Shown: positions 46,680 through 55,424 of the stretch, one piece after another
How the letters are laid out: each line of letters begins with the position of its first letter
How positions within the stretch are numbered: the stretch's first letter is position 1
Assembly: GCA_035565975.1 (NCBI GenBank)
Contig: DATMRT010000098.1
Location: 1 to 64,000 of the forward strand
Length of the DNA stretch: 64,000 bases
From: Ga0077530 sp035565975
Lineage (GTDB): Bacteria > Pseudomonadota > Alphaproteobacteria > Rhizobiales > Hyphomicrobiaceae
Direction of reading: 5' to 3'
Made by a program: the position numbers and the translations under genes
The notes under the pieces: model-generated
The model's database searches: none
Told to the model about the DNA's origin: nothing
The model's input: the letters and a program-made list of their open reading frames with translations, nothing else

Positions 46680-48455
46680 CTATGCGGCGCTCGAATGCAG
46701 CGCCGGGCGCTCCCGGCGGATGGGCCGCGGGCCGCCGAAGAGCTGGCCCTGTCCGAGCAGGGCGCCGAAGCCGAGCACCTTGGCGAGTTCGCGCTCCTCG
46801 GCAATGCGGCTTACGATGAGCGTGAATCCGAGGCCCGAGAGATAGCGGCAGAGGTCGTCGGCCGGCACCATGCCGTGCGGCGCCGCCAGACCTTGCAGGA
46901 AGACTGCCGCGTCGAGGCGCACGAACTCGAAGCCCTGTGCCGCCAGCGCCTCGAAGTCCATGTCGAGGTCGACGACATCCACGAGCGCATAGCGCAAGCC
47001 AGCCTCCGAGAGCGCCGCCAGCGCCCTCCAGTGCGCCGGACCGAATGCGCGCACCTCCGACTGGGCAATGGACATCACGAGACGGGCGCCGAGCCGCGTG
47101 TCGGGAGCAAGCGCGTCCGTCAGGGCCGCATGGAAACCGTCGTCGCGCAGCGACTCGCCGGATGCCAGCGAGAAGAGGTCCGCCGCCGCGCCACGTGCCG
47201 CGAACTCGCCCGCGAAGCGAATGGTCTCGCCGAATGTCAGCGCCTCGATGCGCGGCGTCAGGCCCGTACCTGCGATCATGCTTGAATAGAGGCGTGGATC
47301 GAGGATTTCGCCTTCTTCGCTGCGCAAGCGTAGCGAGACCTCGAAATGGCGCGCCCGGCGATCGCCGAGGCCGAGAATGGGATCGAGGCAGATGTCGATG
47401 CGCGCCTCGTCCATGGCACGCGCCAGCTCGGCCTGGATGCTGAGCGCACGGCTCACCGCCATGCTTTCCTCTGCCGGCGTGGCCAGGCTCTCGCGCATAT
47501 CATCGGCCATGCCGCGCAAGGCGCCGATCTGCTCCTCGGTGGTGTCGAGTGGCGGCTCAGGTTCGGCGAGCGGATCCTCCGCCGACATAGCTGTGCGTGG
47601 CGCCTCGGCCTGGGCTTGGGCAGGCGCGCCGTTGATCTGATCGGCGAGCCCCTTGATGAGGGACTGCATGATCGCAATGTCCTGCGCACGCGGGTCCTCG
47701 GCCTCGGCTTCGGGCTCAGCGCGAGGCGCTTCGGCCGGAAGTTTGACCGCGGGCTTATCGACGGCCAGCGCCGCGAGCCCGTGCGGGCGCGGACGCGCGG
47801 GCAGCGGTGGAGGCGGCGGCACGCGCGGCCCCGAAGACGCAGCCGGCGGCTTCTTGGTCGGCGATGCGACCTCCTCGCGCCCACCACGCGGCGGACCGTT
47901 TGGTCGCGCAGGAGCTGCGGCTGCCGGTGACTTTGGTGCAGCAGGAGCAGGGGCAGGCTTTGCTTTTGCCGGCTCACGCGATGCGATGTTTTCGGCAGGC
48001 CGCCGCTGCGGCTCGCTTCTGGGCGGTTCGGGATTCCGCGGACGCGCCGGCTCCCCGGGCCTGCTCCGATCCAGAACACGCGGCGGCGGACGATCGCCGT
48101 TGAAACCGGCGAGGCGCGGCGGCTCGCGCTCGAGGCCCGCACCTGGGGGCGCGCCGACCAGACGCCGTAAGGCGGCGTTCTCACCGGCGAGCTTCTCGAC
48201 CTCCTCGCCGAGATCGGTCGCGGTCTGTCCCCGCCGCACGAGTGCGTGCACGACGAGCAGGCACCAGTAGACGGTGAGCGCGATGACGATCGCCGGCAAC
48301 ATGCCGAAGCCGAAGCTCGTGCGCAGCGCCATGCCGAGCGCGGCGATCACGGTCATCATCGAAACGTGCACTACGATTTCACGCAACCAGCCGCCCGAGC
48401 CGGAGTCCACCGGTTCTTCGAGAGCGTCGGCGTCATAAGCTGCGGTTTGTGTCAT
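46680..48455 (-). CDS. TipF-like membrane protein with degenerate EAL domain
   Basis: 591 residues. Two N-terminal membrane helices (about 27-45 and 50-70), a short coiled segment (EEVEKLAGENAALRRL), a Pro/Ala/Arg-rich linker of roughly 200 residues, then an EAL-fold domain (about 325-585). EAL is replaced by EVS in FEVSLRLR, and the DDFG-type metal pair is lost, so it is unlikely to cleave cyclic di-GMP but may bind it. Helices plus degenerate EAL match Caulobacter TipF, a cyclic di-GMP effector in polar flagellum assembly. The linker is longer than in TipF. No flagellar genes are adjacent. Confidence 0.8.
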   Translation of the reverse strand: MTQTAAYDADALEEPVDSGSGGWLREIVVHVSMMTVIAALGMALRTSFGFGMLPAIVIALTVYWCLLVVHALVRRGQTATDLGEEVEKLAGENAALRRLVGAPPGAGLEREPPRLAGFNGDRPPPRVLDRSRPGEPARPRNPEPPRSEPQRRPAENIASREPAKAKPAPAPAAPKSPAAAAPARPNGPPRGGREEVASPTKKPPAASSGPRVPPPPPLPARPRPHGLAALAVDKPAVKLPAEAPRAEPEAEAEDPRAQDIAIMQSLIKGLADQINGAPAQAQAEAPRTAMSAEDPLAEPEPPLDTTEEQIGALRGMADDMRESLATPAEESMAVSRALSIQAELARAMDEARIDICLDPILGLGDRRARHFEVSLRLRSEEGEILDPRLYSSMIAGTGLTPRIEALTFGETIRFAGEFAARGAAADLFSLASGESLRDDGFHAALTDALAPDTRLGARLVMSIAQSEVRAFGPAHWRALAALSEAGLRYALVDVVDLDMDFEALAAQGFEFVRLDAAVFLQGLAAPHGMVPADDLCRYLSGLGFTLIVSRIAEERELAKVLGFGALLGQGQLFGGPRPIRRERPALHSSAA

Positions 48456-48566
48456 GCCGCACGCCGCCTCCAGTGATTCGATCTACGACGAGTCTTCTCG
48501 CCCGGCCGGCGATTCGCAATCCATGGGGCAGAACTGCCACCAGGAAAAGTCAGCAAAATCGGCGCT

Positions 48567-50405
48567 TCAGCGCTTTGATGGCGCGCGGTGTTGCGCGATC
48601 TCATCACGCAGCAGCTCGAGCTCCAGCCAGGCGTTCTCCGCATCGGCGAGCGCGGCCTGGGCGGCGGCGAGCCGCGTCGTCGCAGAATGGAAGGCTGAGG
48701 GATCGCGGACGAAGAGATCCGGCTCTGCGAGGCGGCGCTCGAGCTCGGCAATTTCCGTTTCGAGGGCAGCCATTTTCGCCGGTAGTGATTCGAGCGCCTG
48801 TGCCTGCTTGTAGCTCAGTTTCCGCTGCGCCGCCGGTGGGGCGGGCTGTTGCGTCGGCGATTCGGTTGTATCGGCCGGACGCGTCGCGGTACGCGGCCTG
48901 GCTGGCGGCTCGGCGACGCTCCCGCGCTGCGCGAGCATATCGGAGTACCCTCCCGCATACTCGATCCACCGCCCCTCGCCTTCCGCGGCGACCACGCCCG
49001 TCGCGACGCGGTCGAGGAAATCGCGGTCGTGGCTGACCAGCAGCACGGTGCCGGCGTAGTCGGCAAGAAGCTCCTGCAGCAGATCGAGCGTTTCGAGATC
49101 GAGATCGTTGGTTGGCTCGTCCAGCACGAGCAGGTTGGACGGGCGCGCCAGGGCCCGCGCCAGCATGAGCCGGCCGCGCTCGCCGCCGGAGAGCACGCTG
49201 AGCGGCGTACGTGCCTGCTCCGGCGCGAACAGGAAGTCCTTCATGTAGCCGATGACGTGGCGTGCGACGCCGTTGACGATCACCTGATCGCCGCGCCCGC
49301 CGGTCAGCGCATCCGCGAGCGTCCAGTCGGGCTTCAGTTGCTCACGGCGCTGATCGAGCGTCACCATCTCGAGGTTCGTGCCGAGCTTCACGGTGCCGCT
49401 GTCGGGTGCGAGCGTGCCAGTGATGAGTGACAGCAGCGTCGTTTTGCCAGCGCCATTGGGACCGATGATGCCGAGCCGATCGCCACGCGCGACGCGCAGC
49501 GACAGATCGCGCACGATCGGGCGTCCGTCGAAGGACTTGGAGATGTGCTCGGCCTCGATCACGAGCTTGCCGGACGTGCCCCCCTCGCTCACGGCAAACC
49601 GGACATTGCCGGTCGGCCCGCGCGCGTCCTTACGCTCGGCACGCAGCTTGTGAAGCTCGGCGACGCGGCGGACGTTGCGTTTCCGGCGCGCGGTCACGCC
49701 GCCATGCATCCAGCTTTCCTCACGCGCAATCTTGCGGTCGAGTTTGTGGCGCTCGATCTCCTCCTGTTCGAGAACCTCGTCGCGCCAGCCTTCGAAGGCG
49801 GCAAAGCCCTTGTCGAGCCGGCGCGCGATCCCGCGATCGATCCAGACGGTCGCCCGCGTCAGCGTCTCGAGAAAGCGGCGGTCATGGCTGATGAGCACGA
49901 TCGCGGCGCGCTGACTGCCAAGCTCCTTTTCGAGCCATTCGATCGCCGGGAGATCGAGATGGTTGGTCGGCTCGTCGAGCAGCAGCACATCGGGGCTCGC
50001 CGCCAACGCTCGGGCTATTGCTGCGCGGCGCGCTTCGCCACCGGAGATCTCCGCCGGGTCCTCGCGGCCGCTAAGGCCCATGGCCTCGAGAGCCGATTGC
50101 GCGAGGTAGGCCCCCTCGCCTTCGACGAGGCCGGATTCGACATACGCAGCGACGCTTGCGAAGCCCGAGAGGTCAGCCTCCTGCGGCAGATAGGCGACGC
50201 GCACGTCAGGATGGATGAAGCGTTCGCCCTGATCGGGAGCGACCAGACCGGCCGCGATCCTCAACAGCGTCGACTTGCCCGAGCCATTGCGCCCGACGAG
50301 ACCTATGCGGTCGCCTGCGCGCACGCTCAGATCCGCGCCTGCGAGAAGCGCCGTCGTGCCGAAGGTGAGATGAATGCCGGAAAGGCGGATAAGCTCGATT
50401 GCCAT
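48567..50405 (-). CDS. ABC-F family ATPase (Uup-like)
   Basis: 612 residues with two ATP-binding cassettes: Walker A motifs GRNGSGKST and GPNGAGKTT, signature motifs SGGEARR and LSGGERGR, and Walker B sites followed by DEPTNHLD and DEPTNDLD. The linker between them is charged (KLDRKIAREESWMHGG). A C-terminal coiled coil (KMAALETEIAELERRLAEP) is the feature of Uup. ABC-F proteins act on the ribosome or on branched DNA and have no membrane domain. It may share a transcript with the upstream 50448 gene, 42 bases away. Confidence 0.92.
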   Translation of the reverse strand: MAIELIRLSGIHLTFGTTALLAGADLSVRAGDRIGLVGRNGSGKSTLLRIAAGLVAPDQGERFIHPDVRVAYLPQEADLSGFASVAAYVESGLVEGEGAYLAQSALEAMGLSGREDPAEISGGEARRAAIARALAASPDVLLLDEPTNHLDLPAIEWLEKELGSQRAAIVLISHDRRFLETLTRATVWIDRGIARRLDKGFAAFEGWRDEVLEQEEIERHKLDRKIAREESWMHGGVTARRKRNVRRVAELHKLRAERKDARGPTGNVRFAVSEGGTSGKLVIEAEHISKSFDGRPIVRDLSLRVARGDRLGIIGPNGAGKTTLLSLITGTLAPDSGTVKLGTNLEMVTLDQRREQLKPDWTLADALTGGRGDQVIVNGVARHVIGYMKDFLFAPEQARTPLSVLSGGERGRLMLARALARPSNLLVLDEPTNDLDLETLDLLQELLADYAGTVLLVSHDRDFLDRVATGVVAAEGEGRWIEYAGGYSDMLAQRGSVAEPPARPRTATRPADTTESPTQQPAPPAAQRKLSYKQAQALESLPAKMAALETEIAELERRLAEPDLFVRDPSAFHSATTRLAAAQAALADAENAWLELELLRDEIAQHRAPSKR

Positions 50406-50447
50406 GCCGCCTTCTAGCGTGGCCCGGCCGCCAGCAACAGCCCCGTC

Positions 50448-51032
50448 TCAGCGACGGCGCGCGAACTCGCCACCCGTGATCTCAGGCAATCCGAGGCGGG
50501 CGATCACGGCGGCGGGCGTCATGGTGGGGTCGGTGCCGTCGAGCGCAATGACGACATCGCGGCGCGCGTCCGGGTGCGCCAGCACCAGCTCATGTTGAAT
50601 GCCCGATACTGTCGTGCGGATGCGGTGCGCGACGCCGCGGTAAGCCTCGAGCGGCTCGCTGAACTGGCGCTTCGACAGGAAACCCTTCTCCGCGACCTTC
50701 ACCACGCTCCCATCGATCTCGACGATCCCTGCCCGGCCGACACCCGCGACCATACGGCGGGCGGGGATCAGCAGAAGCGCTGAAAGCGTCAGGATGCCGA
50801 CGACGATTTGCAGGGTTGAAAGCGGCTGGGCGAGCGCACGGCTTACCGCATCCGGCTTGCTCATGGCCTCGCTGGTCAGCAGGAACATGCCCCCGAAGAG
50901 TGGCAGGGTCATTGCGCCGGCCGCGACAAGGCCCAGCATGGTGCTCCAGGCTGTCCTCGCATGGACGACGCGTACGAGAGGAGCATCGTCGTTCGATACT
51001 TTCGTCAGAAAGTCGTCAGCGCGCGCGAGCAT
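50448..51032 (-). CDS. Membrane protein of unknown function with a CtrA-type box upstream
   Basis: 194 residues with two long hydrophobic helices (about 28-52 and 74-93), followed by a soluble C-terminal ~100 residues of mainly beta pattern (IVEIDGSVVKVAEKGF..., HELVLAHPDARRDVVIALDG). I do not recognise the family. A full TTAA-N7-TTAA site lies 52-66 bases upstream of its start. It occupies the place where trmD would be expected after rimM in most alphaproteobacteria. Confidence 0.72.
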   Translation of the reverse strand: MLARADDFLTKVSNDDAPLVRVVHARTAWSTMLGLVAAGAMTLPLFGGMFLLTSEAMSKPDAVSRALAQPLSTLQIVVGILTLSALLLIPARRMVAGVGRAGIVEIDGSVVKVAEKGFLSKRQFSEPLEAYRGVAHRIRTTVSGIQHELVLAHPDARRDVVIALDGTDPTMTPAAVIARLGLPEITGGEFARRR

Positions 51033-51083
51033 GAAAGGAAGGCCTCGGGTTTGTCAGACGTCAGAAGGTATAGATGCGTCGAT

Positions 51084-51098
51084 TTAACGCCCGCTTAA
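51084..51098. promoter_or_regulatory. CtrA-type binding box TTAA-N7-TTAA
   Basis: TTAACGCCCGCTTAA matches the complete TTAA-N7-TTAA consensus of the cell-cycle regulator CtrA. It sits in the spacer between rimM and the gene starting at 51032 (minus), a suitable distance upstream for that gene. It is the only perfect match I noticed in the window. Confidence 0.5.
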
Positions 51099-51192
51099 GC
51101 GAATTGTTCCGTTCGTTCGCATCGGCCGCAGAACATGACGCCCCGACGCACGAAGTGGAGGGGAGGAATAAGGATAGAAGGCGAAGCTAACT

Positions 51193-51756
51193 CTAGGCTT
51201 GTGGCGCCCCGTCCTCGTCCGGCTGGTCACCATCCGGCTCGGATGGCTCCTGCAAGATGACGACGATCCTGCCCCCCGCCAGATCTACCTCGGGCACGAA
51301 GTTGTCACTGAACGGTATGTGCTCGGTGCGGCGCGAGGCAGCAAGAGCCACCTCGATCAAATCGCCGGCACCGAAGTTGTGAACGGCGACGACGCGACCG
51401 ATGTCGCTCCCATCGGGAGCGACCGCCGCGAGGCCGATGAGGTCCGCGTGATAGAACTCGCCATCTCCTGCTGCCGGAAGCTGCGCGCGCTCGACGTAGA
51501 GGTCGGTGCCGGCAAGCGCCTCCGCGGCATTGCGATCGGCAATGCCGGCGACGCGGGCGATCACGCCCTTCGCCGTCGCGCGCAGGACGCGAAGGTCGAA
51601 TGTACGGCCAAGCGCCGGGGCTATCAGCGGACCGTAGGCGCCGACATCCTCCGGCACATCCGCGTAGGACCGTACAAGGACCTCGCCGCGTACGCCATGG
51701 GCGGCGACGATGCGGCCGAGCAGGACGCGCCCGTTCCGATCTTCACCGCCTGGCAT
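51193..51756 (-). CDS. rimM: Ribosome maturation factor RimM
   Basis: 187 residues. The N-terminal barrel (LLGRIVAAHGVRGEVLVRSY) and C-terminal PRC-barrel domain (GEFYHADLIGLAAVAPDG, HIPFSDNFVPEVDLAGGRIVV) are both complete. RimM binds S19 and helps 30S head assembly. ATG 51756 has GGGAG 7 bases upstream, better than GTG 51762. It is 21 bases downstream of rpsP. The usual next genes trmD and rplS are not in this window. Confidence 0.95.
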   Translation of the reverse strand: MPGGEDRNGRVLLGRIVAAHGVRGEVLVRSYADVPEDVGAYGPLIAPALGRTFDLRVLRATAKGVIARVAGIADRNAAEALAGTDLYVERAQLPAAGDGEFYHADLIGLAAVAPDGSDIGRVVAVHNFGAGDLIEVALAASRRTEHIPFSDNFVPEVDLAGGRIVVILQEPSEPDGDQPDEDGAPQA

Positions 51757-51777
51757 CCGCACTCTCCCGCGCGAGTC

Positions 51778-52149
51778 TTAGGCCGCAGCCTCGCCGCTAC
51801 CCTCGGCCGCCTTGGCTGCTGCCTCGGCAGCCGCCGCCTCGCGCTCGAGACGCTTCTTGCCGGGCTTGGCCTTCTCGGGGTTGTTGCGCGGCGTGCGCTT
51901 CATGAGACCGGCCGCATCGAGGAAGCGGGCAACGCGATCGGTCGGCTGGGCGCCGACGGACAGCCAGTGCTTCGCGCGCTCGAGATCGAGCTTCACGCGA
52001 TCGGCATGGTCCTTCGGCAGCATCGGGTTGTGCGTGCCGATCTGCTCGATGTAGCGGCCATCGCGCGGCGCGCTGCTCTCGGCGACGACGATGTAGTAGT
52101 ACGGGCGCTTCTTGGCGCCGCCGCGCGACAGGCGGATCTTAACGGACAT
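51778..52149 (-). CDS. rpsP: 30S ribosomal protein S16
   Basis: 123 residues. The S16 core MSVKIRLSRGGAKKRPYYYIV through WLSVGAQPTDRVARFL is intact, followed by an alphaproteobacterial Lys/Ala/Glu-rich extension of about 35 residues. It is a primary 30S assembly protein. It lies between an acetyltransferase gene (44 bases upstream) and rimM. Confidence 0.97.
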   Translation of the reverse strand: MSVKIRLSRGGAKKRPYYYIVVAESSAPRDGRYIEQIGTHNPMLPKDHADRVKLDLERAKHWLSVGAQPTDRVARFLDAAGLMKRTPRNNPEKAKPGKKRLEREAAAAEAAAKAAEGSGEAAA

Positions 52150-52193
52150 GGGACTTCTCCAGTTTCGAGTTCAGTTTTTCGGTGTTCTCAACG

Positions 52194-52709
52194 TCAAGTG
52201 CAGTTCACTTTCGCCGGGTGCCGCCAGACGTCGGCAACGGCACCCCGCAATTCGATTGTTCCGTCGCGCGTGGCACCGAGGCGTTCGGCGACGGCACGGG
52301 ACGGCAGATTGGTCGGCGCGATGTAGCTGACGATCGTCGCCCAGCCGAGCTCGCCGTAGGCATACGTTCGCGCGCGGGTCGCCGCTTCGGTTGCATAGCC
52401 GCGACCGCGGTACGCGGGCAGAATGCCCCACATGAGCTCCTTGTGCTGCCAGCCTTCCGGGTACCAGAGGCCGCTATAACCAGCAAAAGCGCCGCTCGCC
52501 TTCTCCTCGACGACCCAATTGCCGAACCTGCGCAGCTCCCAGTGCCCGAAGAAGAGCGCGATCCGACGCCATGAATCCTCGCGCGACAGCGGGCCGCCTA
52601 TGAAGCGGGTGTCTTCCGCATCCGCCATGAAGTCGGCGAACACGTCCAGATCATCGCTGCGCCAAGGCCGAAGCCGCAGGCGTTCCGTTTCGAGCGTCGG
52701 GGCCTGCAT
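52194..52709 (-). CDS. GNAT-family N-acetyltransferase (RimJ/RimL type)
   Basis: 171 residues. LETERLRLRPWRSDDLDVFADFM is the typical start of RimJ/L-type GNAT enzymes, GILPAYRGRGYATEAATRARTYA is the acetyl-CoA-binding motif, and LPSRAVAERLGATRDG is the conserved end. It would acetylate a small molecule or a protein N-terminus. It starts 2 bases after the ffh stop, so it is inserted in the ffh-rpsP-rimM operon. Modification of a ribosomal protein is an attractive but unproven idea. Confidence 0.9.
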   Translation of the reverse strand: MQAPTLETERLRLRPWRSDDLDVFADFMADAEDTRFIGGPLSREDSWRRIALFFGHWELRRFGNWVVEEKASGAFAGYSGLWYPEGWQHKELMWGILPAYRGRGYATEAATRARTYAYGELGWATIVSYIAPTNLPSRAVAERLGATRDGTIELRGAVADVWRHPAKVNCT

Positions 52710-52711
52710 GG

Positions 52712-54283
52712 CTACTTCTTCTTTCCAGGCAGACCCGGCAATCCGGTGAACCGCGGCCCGCCGCCGCCCAATCCCGGGAGACCGGGAAGACGCGGCACGG
52801 CCTTGCCGCCGAGCCCGGGCAATGCAGGCGCCGGAGCACCGCCGGCGCTGAGCTGATCGCGCACTTCCTTCGGCAGTTGCTCGAGCGCCTTCGGATCGAG
52901 ACGCGCAAGCTCGGCCTGCATTTTCTCGACCTCGGCGCCGCCACCGAGGCCGAGAGCGCCCGCCATGCGCTGCATCATGCCCTTGTTCTTGCCCATCATC
53001 TTCATCATGTCCGCCATCTGACGGTGCATCTTGAGGAGACGGTTCACCTCGTCGGGCCGCGTGCCGGAGCCGGCCGCGATGCGCCGCTTGCGCTTGCCGT
53101 CGAGAACTTTCGGATGGCGACGCTCGTAGGGCGTCATGGACGAGATGATCGCGCCCTGCCGCTTGATGACCTTGTCGTCCATCTGCGAGGCGGCCATCTG
53201 CTGCTTGATCTTTCCCATGCCGGGCATCATGCCCATCAAGCCGCCCATGCCGCCGAGCTTCTGCATCTGCTTCAACTGTTCGGCGAGATCCTCGAGGTCG
53301 AACTCGCCCTTGCGCATCTTCTGCGCAATGGCCTGAGCCTTCTCGGCGTCGATCGTCTGCGCCGCCTTCTCGACGAGGCTGACGACGTCGCCCATGCCGA
53401 GAATGCGGCCGGCAATGCGCTGCGGATGGAAGTCTTCGAGCGCATCCCAGCGCTCGCCGACGCCGATCAGCTTGATCGGCTTCCCCGTCACCGCGCGCAT
53501 GGAGAGCGCCGCACCACCGCGGCCGTCACCGTCGACGCGCGTCAACACGATGCCAGTGATGCCGACACGCTCATTGAAACTCTTCGCGAGATTGACCGCG
53601 TCCTGACCGGTGAGGCTGTCGGCGACGAGAAGTGTCTCATGCGGCCGCGCGATATCGCGCACGTCCGCCGATTCCTGCATCAGCTCTTCGTCGATATGGA
53701 TGCGGCCCGCCGTATCCAGCAGAACGACGTCATAGCCGCCGAGCCGCCCCGCCTCGATCGCCCGCGTGGCAATCTGCTTCGGCGTCTGGCCGGCGATGAT
53801 CGGCAGCGTCGCGACGCCGGTCTGCTCACCGAGCACGCGGAGCTGCTCCTGCGCCGCGGGCCTGCGCGTATCGAGCGAGGCCATCAGCACCTTCTTCCTG
53901 TCGCGGTCCGTGAGGCGCTTGGCGATCTTGGCGCAGGTCGTCGTCTTGCCCGAGCCCTGCAGGCCGACGAGCATGATCGGCACCGGCGGCGTGGCGGCGA
54001 GGTCGATCGGCTGGCTGTCCGAGCCCAGCATCTCGACCAGCTCGTCGTGGACGATCTTGACGACCATCTGGCCTGGCGAGACCGACTTGATGACATTGGC
54101 GCCAACGGCCTTCGCTTTCACCTTGTCGGTGAACGAGCGCACCACATCGAGCGCAACGTCCGCTTCGAGCAGAGCCCGGCGCACCTCGCGCATGGCCTCG
54201 TTGACGTCGCTCTCGCTCAGCGCACCACGCCGCGTGAGCCTGTCGAGTACACCGGAAAGCCGGTCGGACAGCGATTCGAACAT
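52712..54283 (-). CDS. ffh: Signal recognition particle protein Ffh
   Basis: 523 residues. The N domain (LSDRLSGVLDRLTRRGALSESDV), the GTPase domain with GLQGSGKTT, DTAGRIHIDEEL, TRVDGDGRGG and GVGER, and the Met-rich M domain (MGGLMGMMPGMGKIKQQM, then RRIAAGSGT) are all present. A Gly/Pro/Leu-rich tail of about 35 residues ends the protein. It binds SRP RNA and signal sequences for co-translational targeting. It is the first gene of the cluster with the acetyltransferase, rpsP and rimM. Confidence 0.98.
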   Translation of the reverse strand: MFESLSDRLSGVLDRLTRRGALSESDVNEAMREVRRALLEADVALDVVRSFTDKVKAKAVGANVIKSVSPGQMVVKIVHDELVEMLGSDSQPIDLAATPPVPIMLVGLQGSGKTTTCAKIAKRLTDRDRKKVLMASLDTRRPAAQEQLRVLGEQTGVATLPIIAGQTPKQIATRAIEAGRLGGYDVVLLDTAGRIHIDEELMQESADVRDIARPHETLLVADSLTGQDAVNLAKSFNERVGITGIVLTRVDGDGRGGAALSMRAVTGKPIKLIGVGERWDALEDFHPQRIAGRILGMGDVVSLVEKAAQTIDAEKAQAIAQKMRKGEFDLEDLAEQLKQMQKLGGMGGLMGMMPGMGKIKQQMAASQMDDKVIKRQGAIISSMTPYERRHPKVLDGKRKRRIAAGSGTRPDEVNRLLKMHRQMADMMKMMGKNKGMMQRMAGALGLGGGAEVEKMQAELARLDPKALEQLPKEVRDQLSAGGAPAPALPGLGGKAVPRLPGLPGLGGGGPRFTGLPGLPGKKK

Positions 54284-54344
54284 GGCCTCTTACATCTCTC
54301 TCCCGGAGCGCGCCGCGGCCGCTCCTTCGATGCCTCAGACGCCC

Positions 54345-54989
54345 TCAGGCACCGGGCACCATCATGGGTTTGAAGTCCACCATCACATGCGTCTGATACG
54401 CGGGACGCTGCGTTAGCCGCTTGTACCAGACCTCGACATTCGCGAGCGGCGGCCGCTCGATCGGCAAATTGAAGTAACGGTACATCTGCGAGCCGACCGC
54501 GATGTCGGCAATCGTGAGCTGCTCACCCAATATATAGGGACGCTGCGTGAGCTGGCGATTGAGGATCGCGAGCTTCTCGCCGACGCGCCGCGACGCCGCC
54601 TCGACCGCCTCCTCATTGCGCTCGTCAGCAGACGTGCGCACGAGCTGGATGAAACAGGTCGAGATGATGTCAGGATAGAGCGTCGAGAGCGCCCAATCCA
54701 TCCACTGGTCGGCCTTGGCAAATGTCTGCTCGTCGGCCGGCGATAGCGTGCCGCGCCCGTAGCGCTGCGCGAGATGGCGCACGATCGCGCTCGACTCCCA
54801 CAGCACGAAGCCGTGGTCGTCGATCGTCGGCACGAGCCGGTTGGGATTGAGCTGGATGTACTCCGGCGTATCCGTCTTGCCGAACTCACCGCCATAGTCG
54901 AAGCGCTGGTGGGCGAGGCCAAGCTCGCCCACGGCCCACATGACCTTCTGGACATTGACCGACGTCTTGCGTCCCCAGACCTTCAACAT
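54345..54989 (-). CDS. Glutathione S-transferase family protein
   Basis: 214 residues from ATG 54989, where a thioredoxin-like domain begins (MLKVWGRKTSVNVQKVMWAV, with a candidate catalytic Ser). NPNRLVPTIDDHG carries the cis-Pro, and WESSAIVRHLAQRYG the glutathione site. The C-terminal helical domain includes LTIADIAVGSQMYRY. It is unlike the GST in the gltB-gltD operon. It diverges from bactofilin and lies just downstream of nothing related, so its substrate is unknown. Confidence 0.9.
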   Translation of the reverse strand: MLKVWGRKTSVNVQKVMWAVGELGLAHQRFDYGGEFGKTDTPEYIQLNPNRLVPTIDDHGFVLWESSAIVRHLAQRYGRGTLSPADEQTFAKADQWMDWALSTLYPDIISTCFIQLVRTSADERNEEAVEAASRRVGEKLAILNRQLTQRPYILGEQLTIADIAVGSQMYRYFNLPIERPPLANVEVWYKRLTQRPAYQTHVMVDFKPMMVPGA

Positions 54990-55424
54990 TGCCTTGTCCT
55001 GTCGCTGTGCCAATCCGCACCCCGCTGACCGCACTCGCGTCGTCCAAACGCAAACGCGCCCGTGAGCGAACCCTCGCTGACGGACGTTGACCGCATCTGC
55101 CTCTGCCGCCTGCCCCCGAAGCTGGAGCCGCGACCCGTGCAAACCGGTGGCTCTGGGATCCAGGGCCTGCTTGCGATGGGGCTTTCATGGGGGAAGCAGG
55201 GCTGGGTGTCAACCTCGGCGCAGCCCGCGCGCGCGCTCACCATGCCCAGCCGGCACCCCCATTTCGGAAAGGAACCTTCGCTCGAAATCGCCCATATCTG
55301 GCACGAGGCTGGACCAATTTGGCCTTGATTCAGTCATTCATGACGCTTACGGAAAAATATTGGTCAAGCGGCGGGATCAACCTCGAGGAGGCGGAGACAC
55401 AATTTGATTTGAAAGTCGTTCATC
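54990..55424. other. Divergent spacer between GST and bactofilin genes
   Basis: 435 bases with no supported gene. Short frames here give low-complexity products. The 55300-55410 part is AT-richer (GGAAAAATATTGG) and should contain the bactofilin promoter. I see no clear terminator, repeat or RNA gene. Confidence 0.5.

Noticed and set aside
55062..55328. Small frame before bactofilin
   Set aside because: Low-complexity product without ribosome-binding site or similarity.
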